From RYN-428 sp035695715 (lineage in GTDB: Bacteria > Planctomycetota > Phycisphaerae > Tepidisphaerales > Tepidisphaeraceae): 10,570 nucleotides of DNA. Within the stretch, counting starts at the first letter, position 1; every line of letters starts with the position of its first letter. The notes under the pieces were generated by a model. That model ran no database searches and had not been told where the DNA came from. It saw nothing but the letters and a program-made list of their open reading frames with translations. The DNA lies in NCBI GenBank assembly GCA_035695715.1, contig DASRRM010000236.1, positions 1 through 10,570 of the forward strand, read 5' to 3'. Shown in pieces: positions 5,715 through 10,570 of this stretch. The translations under genes were made by a program, and so were the position numbers.

Positions 5715-8594
5715 ATGGCAATCGTTGCTCGCTGTCCGGAATGTGGAAAACGTGCGCGGCTTCCGGATGATCAGGCCGGCGCGCAGACTGTCTGCGCCGC
5801 CTGCGGAAGGCAATTCACCCTGCCGGCCGCTTCGACAAATCCAGCCGACCCTCACTCCCACCCTGCATCGCAAGAGTCTGCCACCCCCCCGCCTCCAGCT
5901 CGCAATGGCGGCCTGCGCATCACACTTGCCGTCGGCGTATTAATCCTCCTCGGCGCGGGCGGCTGGTTCGGGTTTGACATGCTTCGCCAGCTACATCGCA
6001 CGCAGGATCGACTCGCGGCGATGAGCATGCATTCCGACGCCGCCACCCTGGTTTCCAATCACCAGCTCACGCAAGCCAAAGCCAAATATGCGGAATTATC
6101 CGACTTTCTGGCCAGCCGCACCGATGATCCCGAACTCAACAAACTTGCTGGTGAAGTGAAGCAGGATCTGGCCCGCCTGGATCGTCCGGCGGCGCAAAAG
6201 GCCACAGCCCCCGTTCCCGCCGCTCCCCCGCCGGCATCGGCACCAACCGTTGTGCATGTCGATCCATCCCCCGCGCCGCGCCCGGCGGCGAATTCCGTCG
6301 CCAGCGCGCAACAAATCGCCCCCGTTCCCGTTCCGCCGCCCGCGGAGCATCATCCCGTCGTCGAACATCCCGCCCCCGCCGGCCGCCCGCCGGTTCATAC
6401 GGTTGCCGATACCTCCGGCGATCTGACCGACGCCCAGATCGGCGCATCGATTCAAAAAGGCGTCGATTTCCTCATTGGCGAATTTGACCCCAAGACATTC
6501 GAGTTGCGCGACGGCGCTCAAGGCCGCGGCAAACGTGCCATGCGCGACGGCTACCACGACGGCGCAGACGTGCTGTGCGTCTATGCCCTCATGCAGTGCG
6601 GCGAAGCTCTCCCCAACGACACGCGCCTGAGCCTGCACGGCCCATTCCTGCCCGGCTGCTTCGACGCCATGAAAGCCCTGCCTCTGGAAGACCGGTTTGG
6701 CACCTATTCGCGCGGCCTGCGCGCCACCGCCCTGGCTCACAACAATCGCAAGGAAGACTTCAAAGTTCTCAAAGCCGACGTCACGTCACTTCTGAAAACC
6801 GTCAACAAAGGCGCATACACCTATTTCAACGATGCGCCCAACGCCATTCGCGAGGGCAACTGGGACAACTCCAACTCGCAATACGGGCTGCTCGGCGTGT
6901 GGTCCGGCGCGGAAACCGAAATCGAAATCCCCAAATCATATTGGATCGACGTCGAAAAACACTGGACGAGCTGCCAGGCGCCAAACGGCGAGTGGTGCTA
7001 TCACCAGCAGGGCGACCCACGCCTGACAATGACCTGCGCCGGCATCGCCTCGATGTTTGTCTGCCATGATTGGATTGACGCGCCGCTGTTTGGAACCGCC
7101 GTCGGGCGCGAGCCGTTTTCTCCTCCCTTGAAAAAGGGACTCGACTGGCTGGAACAGGGGGACCATTCGGTCGACATTCAGGGCCAATGGGGCTATTGCC
7201 TGTATGGCGTGGAGCGCGTTGGGCTTGCCAGCGGCTTCAAATTCTTCGGAAAGCACAACTGGTATCCCGAGCTCGCCCGCCAGATCCTCCGCCGCCAAAG
7301 CCCCAACGGCTCATGGGGAAACACGGTCGACACCGCCTACGCGTTGCTCTTCCTCTCGCGCGGACGCCATCCGGTGCTCATGAACAAGCTGCGCTACGAC
7401 GGCTTCTGGGCCAATCGCCCGCGCGACGTGGCCAACCTCGCCAAATATGCGTCGCACGAGATGGAAAAGCCGCTCAACTGGCAGGTGGTGCCGATTTCGG
7501 CGCAGTGGACCGATTGGACCGACTCGCCCATCCTTTACATCGGCAGCCACATCCCGCCGAAATTGAGCAACGACGACGTCGACAAAATCCGCCAGTTTGT
7601 GTTAGCCGGCGGCATGCTTTTCGTGCAGGCCGACGGCGACGCCCGCGTCATGGCCCCGTTTGCCGCCGAGCTAGGGCATCGGCTGTTTCCGCAATATGAG
7701 ATGAAGGATGTCCCGCCGGGCCATCCGCTTTTCAACTCGGTGTACAAGCTGACAACGCACCCGCCGCTGCGCATGGTCAGCAACGGCGCGCGAATTCTGA
7801 TGCTGTTTTCGCCGACGGATATTTCCCGCCGCTGGCAATTGCGCGAGCAAAAAGGCCAGGCCGGCAAGCCGATTTATCAGCTCGGCCTGAACATGTTCAT
7901 CTATGCCGCCGGCCGCCGCGACCTGCGAAATCGGCTCGACACCAACAACCTCGGCCCCGTGGTTGGTGCTTCGAGCATGACGGTGAAGATCGCCCGCGTG
8001 CAATACGCCGGGCCGTGGGACCCCGAGCCCTACGCCTGGACGCGCTTCAGCCGCTGGTTCCACAAGCAGACCGGCTACGGCCTGGACGTGCAGGCCGTTC
8101 CCATGCGCGAGCTCAACGCCGCCACCTATCCCTTCGCCCATCTCACCGGCACTGCCGCCTACCGCGCCACCGCCGACGAAGTTGCCGCCGTGAAAAAGTA
8201 TGTGGAAGACGGCGGCGTGCTGCTGATCGACCTGACCGGCGGCAAAGGCGCATTTGACGAATCGATCCGCAGCTCTCTTTTGTTTGCCGCCTTCCCCAGC
8301 GCCAATCCGCTGCTGCTGCAGCCATACCATCCCCTTCTGCAGGCCAGTGGCTCGGGAATGGAAGACCTTTCGCGGAGCAAGCTGCGTCCCTATGCCATCG
8401 AAAAAATCGGAGCCTCAGGCGGCACAATCGACTATTTCAAAGCCGGCAAAGGCCACGTCATCTTCACCAGCCTGGACATCACCTCCGGCCTTCTCAACAC
8501 CGGCACCTGGGGCATCCTGGGCTACGAGCCCGGCTACGCCCAAAGCCTCCTGAAAAACGCCATCTTCTGGACGCTGGACGGGCAGAAGGATTGA
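5715..8594 (+). CDS. Zinc ribbon, membrane anchor, alpha/alpha-toroid and twin DUF4159-like domain protein
   Basis: The product has 959 residues. Residues 7-30 contain CPEC and CAAC pairs 16 residues apart, a MJ0042-like zinc ribbon. A hydrophobic segment at about 67-86 would place the rest outside the cytoplasm. A short helical part (95-155) and a Pro/Ala linker (160-230) follow. Residues 240-560 look like the helical toroid of prenyltransferase/squalene-cyclase-like proteins, with QAPNGEW (421-427) and QSPNGSW (528-534) matching the Q-x3-G-x-W theme, but the catalytic DXDD motif of cyclases is not seen. Residues about 603-735 (SPILYIGSH, FVLAGGMLFVQADGD) and 756-955 (VKIARVQYAG, YVEDGGVLLIDLTGGKG) both resemble DUF4159, which has a class I glutamine amidotransferase-like fold of unknown role. 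The repeats suggest binding or scaffolding instead of cyclisation. No partner genes are adjacent. Confidence 0.85.
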   Translation: MAIVARCPECGKRARLPDDQAGAQTVCAACGRQFTLPAASTNPADPHSHPASQESATPPPPARNGGLRITLAVGVLILLGAGGWFGFDMLRQLHRTQDRLAAMSMHSDAATLVSNHQLTQAKAKYAELSDFLASRTDDPELNKLAGEVKQDLARLDRPAAQKATAPVPAAPPPASAPTVVHVDPSPAPRPAANSVASAQQIAPVPVPPPAEHHPVVEHPAPAGRPPVHTVADTSGDLTDAQIGASIQKGVDFLIGEFDPKTFELRDGAQGRGKRAMRDGYHDGADVLCVYALMQCGEALPNDTRLSLHGPFLPGCFDAMKALPLEDRFGTYSRGLRATALAHNNRKEDFKVLKADVTSLLKTVNKGAYTYFNDAPNAIREGNWDNSNSQYGLLGVWSGAETEIEIPKSYWIDVEKHWTSCQAPNGEWCYHQQGDPRLTMTCAGIASMFVCHDWIDAPLFGTAVGREPFSPPLKKGLDWLEQGDHSVDIQGQWGYCLYGVERVGLASGFKFFGKHNWYPELARQILRRQSPNGSWGNTVDTAYALLFLSRGRHPVLMNKLRYDGFWANRPRDVANLAKYASHEMEKPLNWQVVPISAQWTDWTDSPILYIGSHIPPKLSNDDVDKIRQFVLAGGMLFVQADGDARVMAPFAAELGHRLFPQYEMKDVPPGHPLFNSVYKLTTHPPLRMVSNGARILMLFSPTDISRRWQLREQKGQAGKPIYQLGLNMFIYAAGRRDLRNRLDTNNLGPVVGASSMTVKIARVQYAGPWDPEPYAWTRFSRWFHKQTGYGLDVQAVPMRELNAATYPFAHLTGTAAYRATADEVAAVKKYVEDGGVLLIDLTGGKGAFDESIRSSLLFAAFPSANPLLLQPYHPLLQASGSGMEDLSRSKLRPYAIEKIGASGGTIDYFKAGKGHVIFTSLDITSGLLNTGTWGILGYEPGYAQSLLKNAIFWTLDGQKD

Positions 8595-8664
8595 AGCTGC
8601 CGAGCCCGCGCCTTGGGGATGCGTACGCAGACATGACTGATCCGCCAGTCCGCCGCGCCCCAAA

Positions 8665-8695
8665 GCGCACCATTTGGCGCCCCAAAATGGTGCGC
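8665..8695. repeat. Hairpin, 11-bp stem, 70 bp after the DUF4159 gene
   Basis: gcgcaccattt (8665-8675) pairs exactly with aaatggtgcgc (8685-8695) around a 9-base GC-rich loop. No T-run follows, so factor-independent termination is not clearly supported. Confidence 0.6.
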
Positions 8696-8716
8696 ACCAT
8701 GGCCCATGTCCAAAAG

Positions 8717-8754
8717 TGTCCCATTTTTTGCGATTTTTCATCCAAAATGGGACA
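8717..8754. repeat. TGTCCCATTTT hairpin, 11-bp stem
   Basis: tgtcccatttt (8717-8727) pairs exactly with aaaatgggaca (8744-8754) around a 16-base A/T-rich loop. The GGGACA core recurs in several elements in this window. Confidence 0.65.
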
Positions 8755-8835
8755 TGTCGCTTCTTTTTATTTCCCGCAAACCAATCCGCGGCAACTCTTT
8801 ACGCCAATTCCATGCCCGCGCCAACCGCGGACGCC

Positions 8836-8911
8836 GATGGGACATCTGAGACATTTTTGGGACAAAAAATGTCCCATCCCGCCGGGCAATGGGATATCGA
8901 TGTCCCATCCC
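8836..8911. repeat. Nested ATGTCCCATC palindromes with a direct repeat
   Basis: gatgggacat (8836-8845) pairs with atgtcccatc (8869-8878). Inside, acattttt (8851-8858) pairs with aaaaatgt (8865-8872), so two alternative stems overlap. atgtcccatccc occurs directly repeated at 8869-8880 and 8900-8911, the second preceded by an imperfect partner tgggatat at 8890-8897. Confidence 0.65.
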
Positions 8912-9091
8912 ACGCCGACACGCGCCCGGACTTTGCCTGCGAAAGCGAAGCCGCCGCCAGCAGCGGTATTCGCCCGGCGTGCATTTTGACCGGCCTCTCT
9001 CTACCATCCTCGTCCAGGCGCGGCTGGGACGGAAATTCGCGGTAAAGCGCCCCACGCTGCCGACGGCAATCAAAGAAATGCAGGGCTCAGA

Positions 9092-9388
9092 ATGACTTCG
9101 CCGGAGAGCCAACTTGAAGAGCAACTGATCGAGAAGCTGGGCAGCCTGTACGCGAGGCAGCGCGATCACTATTCTGAATTGCTGTCGGCGTGGCCGCTGA
9201 ATCGGCCCGGCAATTGGGTGGAGATTGTGAACGGGAAGATGGACGCCGATGATTTGGAGCCATTCCGCACGAGCATCAAGCGTGGCCGCCCGTACGGCTC
9301 GCCGCCGTGGGTCCGGCAAACCGCCGAGCGCCGCGGCCTAAGCTTCACGCTCCGCCCGCGAGCCAGGCCGGGAAGGGAGAAAGCATGA
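9092..9388 (+). pseudogene. RAYT C-terminal fragment fused to an HsdR-like N-terminus
   Basis: The 98-residue frame is open and starts at ATG 9092 with AGGG upstream. Residues from about 17 onward carry the tail typical of REP-associated tyrosine transposases: WPLNRPGNWVEIVN, then RGRPYGSPPWVRQTA and GLSFTLRPRARPG. In the complete family this tail follows the HUH domain and catalytic tyrosine helix, both absent here, so the protein cannot transpose by itself. Residues 1-16 (MTSPESQLEEQLIEKL) instead resemble the start of type I restriction HsdR subunits, which often open with a similar QLEE.LI.KL segment. The junction lies near 9140. Most likely a RAYT was joined to the 5' end of an hsdR-like gene by deletion or insertion. 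The RAYT part is secure. The HsdR part is a short match and could be chance. Confidence 0.65.
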
Positions 9389-9389
9389 A

Positions 9390-9410
9390 TATAGGAATGT
9401 CCCCTTTTGT
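9390..9410 (-). repeat. REP-like repeat, inverted copy, next to the RAYT fragment
   Basis: The reverse complement of 9390-9410 differs by one base from the element found at 9960-9980, 9988-10008 and 10211-10231 (core aaggggacattcctat). It starts one base after the stop of the RAYT remnant. Proximity to RAYT genes and dispersed copies of both orientations fit REP sequences mobilised by this family. Confidence 0.75.
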
Positions 9411-9549
9411 TTTTTCCGGGGGCGCGATTCGTATCGGTGGTCGCGGCTTGGCTATGAACTTTGCATAAGTTGCTCCGTTAGACCTACGTCGGAATCGACT
9501 ATTTCGTGCGGTCTCCGGCGCAGAGACGACCGGCGACCTCGAGAGTTTC

Positions 9550-9553
9550 GGAG
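9550..9553 (+). promoter_or_regulatory. Ribosome binding site favouring the ATG at 9560
   Basis: GGAG at 9550-9553 is six bases from the ATG at 9560 but touches the alternative ATG at 9554, so 9560 is preferred. Confidence 0.45.
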
Positions 9554-9559
9554 ATGACG

Positions 9560-9952
9560 ATGAATTTGCCAATTACGGCGGAGAGGCTGGATGATGATAC
9601 AAATGATTACATTTGCCGTACCTGTGGCTCTGAAATAAGCATGAAGGGCCCGATCATATCTATGAACTTCGGAGCTTTTCTGTTCTCGGATGAGCTGAAG
9701 GAATCGGGACATGCCAGCGACAAAATGGAGTTGTTTTGGCACTTCATGTATTATGGTCGAATTATTCCCCCACGCGATTACACTTATACCTACCTCACCC
9801 TTGTGTCGAAGATGCTAGGGGGGCAGGCCGACTTACGTTTTTGCTCAATAGAGTGCTTGCGGACCTTCTTCAGCTCCGCAATAGACTTGTTCGAGGCGAA
9901 AATCGCTGCTATTAAAATAGCAGATGATACCGGAGCCGAAAGCGCTGAATAG
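9560..9952 (+). CDS. Small hypothetical protein with paired cysteines (putative zinc-binding)
   Basis: About 130 residues from the ATG at 9560 (ATG 9554 gives two more, and the frame is open to 9506). Residues 18-23 are ICRTCG and residues 94-99 are FCSIEC followed by LRTFF. A CxxC knuckle with a distal CSxxC knuckle resembles treble-clef or TRASH-like zinc fingers, although here about 72 residues separate them. The middle is aromatic-rich (FWHFMYYG, YTYTYLTL). No known family is recognised. The coding sequence is visibly less GC-rich than the upstream genes and uses A/T third positions more often, which suggests foreign origin. It lies between a RAYT remnant and a second RAYT, and REP-like repeats flank it in opposite orientation. 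The stop at 9950-9952 is two bases before the first tandem repeat. Confidence 0.7.
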   Translation: MNLPITAERLDDDTNDYICRTCGSEISMKGPIISMNFGAFLFSDELKESGHASDKMELFWHFMYYGRIIPPRDYTYTYLTLVSKMLGGQADLRFCSIECLRTFFSSAIDLFEAKIAAIKIADDTGAESAE

Positions 9953-9954
9953 GA

Positions 9955-10010
9955 AGAAGACATAAGGGGACATTCCTATAAAAGAAGACATAAGGGGACA
10001 TTCCTATAAA
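9955..10010 (+). repeat. Two perfect tandem 28-bp copies of the REP-like element
   Basis: 9955-9982 and 9983-10010 are identical without any mismatch. Each holds ataaggggacattcctat and starts agaagac. The orientation is opposite to the copy at 9390-9410. They begin right after the preceding stop codon. Confidence 0.85.
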
Positions 10011-10016
10011 CAAAAA

Positions 10017-10123
10017 CATGAGCCCTTTTGTTTGTCTGGCGAATGAAACGGGACGGATTTGGGACGGGTTTGATTGGGGCGAAGAAAACGGGACAGGCTA
10101 AGAAAACGGGACAGGTTTGATTA
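10017..10123 (+). repeat. GGGAC(A/G)GG cluster with an 18-bp period pair
   Basis: Four GGGACGG or GGGACAGG motifs begin at 10050, 10061, 10090 and 10108. aagaaaacgggacagg is repeated exactly at 10082-10097 and 10100-10115. gggacgggtttgatt (10061-10075) and gggacaggtttgatt (10108-10122) differ by one base. The cluster begins with a ccttttgttt segment (10017-10032) that resembles the one following the inverted REP copy at 9390. Confidence 0.65.
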
Positions 10124-10146
10124 ACTTGGCGTATCGAGCCAAAAAC

Positions 10147-10151
10147 AGGAG
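10147..10151 (+). promoter_or_regulatory. Ribosome binding site for the extended RAYT frame
   Basis: AGGAG at 10147-10151 lies six bases before ATG 10158. No comparable site precedes the conventional RAYT start at 10272. Confidence 0.55.
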
Positions 10152-10157
10152 CTTATC

Positions 10158-10570
10158 ATGGACGATCGCAACGAATCGCGAACCGGCAATCCCCACTCAC
10201 CCGGAGAAAAACATAAGGGGACATTCCTATATATCTTGACAAAGCCCTTCCCCAAGACGACACTCCAACCCATGCCACGAGTTGGACGTATTGCCCCCGG
10301 CGGCGTGATCTACCATGTGCTCAATCGTGGGAATGGCCGCCGGCAGCTATTCCTCAAGGACGGGGATTATCTGGCGTTCCTCAAACTCCTGGCGGAAGTG
10401 AGGGAAACTGTCCCCATTGATTTGCTGGCGTACTGCCTGATGCCCAACCACTGGCACCTGGTCCTCCGCCCCAGCGGCGACGGCGATCTCTCGAAATTCA
10501 TGCTCCGCCTCACCACCGCCCACGTCAGGCGGCATTACGCCCATTACCACGATTCGGCGGGCGGCCACCT
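10158..10570 (+). CDS. REP-associated tyrosine transposase (RAYT), partial, with possible N-terminal extension
   Basis: The frame is open from ATG 10158 and runs off the right edge. The conserved part starts at ATG 10272 with MPRVGRIAPGGVIYHVLNRG, followed by FLKDGDYLAFLKLL and MPNHWHLVL. This is the Y1_Tnp (HUH single-strand endonuclease) domain; the two His of HWH bind the metal, and the catalytic Tyr is expected beyond the window. RAYTs are single-copy transposase relatives that act on REP palindromes by single-strand cleavage. ATG 10272 has no Shine-Dalgarno, while ATG 10158 has AGGAG six bases upstream and the 38 codons between have no stop. They pass through a REP-like copy at 10211-10231, read as KHKGTFLYI. 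The true start is therefore undecided, and the extension may be a fusion created when the element inserted. Confidence 0.85.
   Translation, partial: MDDRNESRTGNPHSPGEKHKGTFLYILTKPFPKTTLQPMPRVGRIAPGGVIYHVLNRGNGRRQLFLKDGDYLAFLKLLAEVRETVPIDLLAYCLMPNHWHLVLRPSGDGDLSKFMLRLTTAHVRRHYAHYHDSAGGH
10211..10231 (+). repeat. Third forward copy of the REP-like element, inside the RAYT 5' region
   Basis: The 21 bases are identical to 9960-9980 and 9988-10008. It lies 40 bp upstream of the conserved RAYT start and in the open reading frame of its possible extension. Confidence 0.8.

Larger units (their letters stand above)
8595..9091. other. Repeat-filled intergenic region without a supported gene
   Basis: About 500 bp after the DUF4159 gene. 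A long plus-strand frame spans most of it, but its sequence is made by repeated CCC/GGG/TTTT motifs and lacks a start signal, so it is not called a gene. The content is hairpins (8665-8911) and, nearer the next ORF, about 100 bp of ordinary sequence with another ctgggacgg motif near 9024. Confidence 0.55.

Noticed and set aside
8591..8989. 132-codon plus-strand frame after the DUF4159 gene
   Set aside because: It overlaps the stop of the previous gene, runs through stacked hairpins and gives a Pro/Phe/Lys-rich product dictated by the CCCAT and TTTT repeats. There is no ribosome binding site.
8986..9007. TTGACC and TACCAT as a promoter before the chimeric ORF
   Set aside because: The spacing is only about 10 bp, too short for a standard -35/-10 pair.
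9955..10231. The repeated REP-like units as a CRISPR array
   Set aside because: The first two units abut with no spacer and the third lies 200 bp away. There are no regular spacers and no cas genes.

Overview
The window looks like a chromosomal stretch of a GC-rich planctomycete, most likely of the Phycisphaerae type. This is inferred from protein style, not from a marker gene. The evidence is a very large exported or membrane protein joining an N-terminal zinc ribbon, an alpha/alpha-toroid region and two DUF4159-like domains; an AsmA-like protein; a small secretin-derived exported module; an ISAzo13-type transposase end; and REP-associated tyrosine transposases (RAYTs) with REP-like repeats. 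No rRNA, tRNA or CRISPR array is visible.

Left part (1-2070): the last 32 codons of an ISAzo13-family transposase enter from the left edge. Its final 13 codons, stop and downstream end form a 73-bp segment (58-130) that returns in inverted orientation at 1992-2064 with 70/73 identity. Between these two inward-facing IS right ends lie a small hypothetical minus-strand gene that seems to have lost its start, a GGGAC/GTCCC palindrome with an 11-bp tandem duplication, and a minus-strand secreted protein of about 403 residues of unknown function.

Middle (2071-8594): three plus-strand genes carry the ordinary content. They are a 134-residue exported secretin-like module, a 766-residue AsmA-like membrane-anchored protein, and the 959-residue zinc ribbon/toroid/twin-DUF4159 protein. 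They are spaced far enough apart to be separate transcription units. The gaps hold repeat elements: a GAACGCC-type inverted repeat before the AsmA-like gene, and GGGCGGGCA-type tandem and inverted repeats before the DUF4159 gene.

Right part (8595-10570): a repeat-rich, gene-poor accessory zone. It contains nested hairpins with a GGGACA/TGTCCC core, a chimeric ORF whose C-terminus is a RAYT tail and whose first residues resemble the start of a type I restriction HsdR subunit, a REP-like repeat, a small lower-GC gene with paired cysteines, two perfect 28-bp tandem copies of the REP-like repeat in the opposite orientation, clustered GGGACAGG motifs, and another REP copy inside the 5' region of a second RAYT that runs off the window. 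The RAYT reading frame is open back to an upstream ATG with a good ribosome binding site, so the REP copy itself may be translated as an N-terminal extension.

The best candidates for something undescribed are the REP-bounded small gene between two RAYT pieces, and the shared GGGAC core of several otherwise different repeat families in one 10-kb window.
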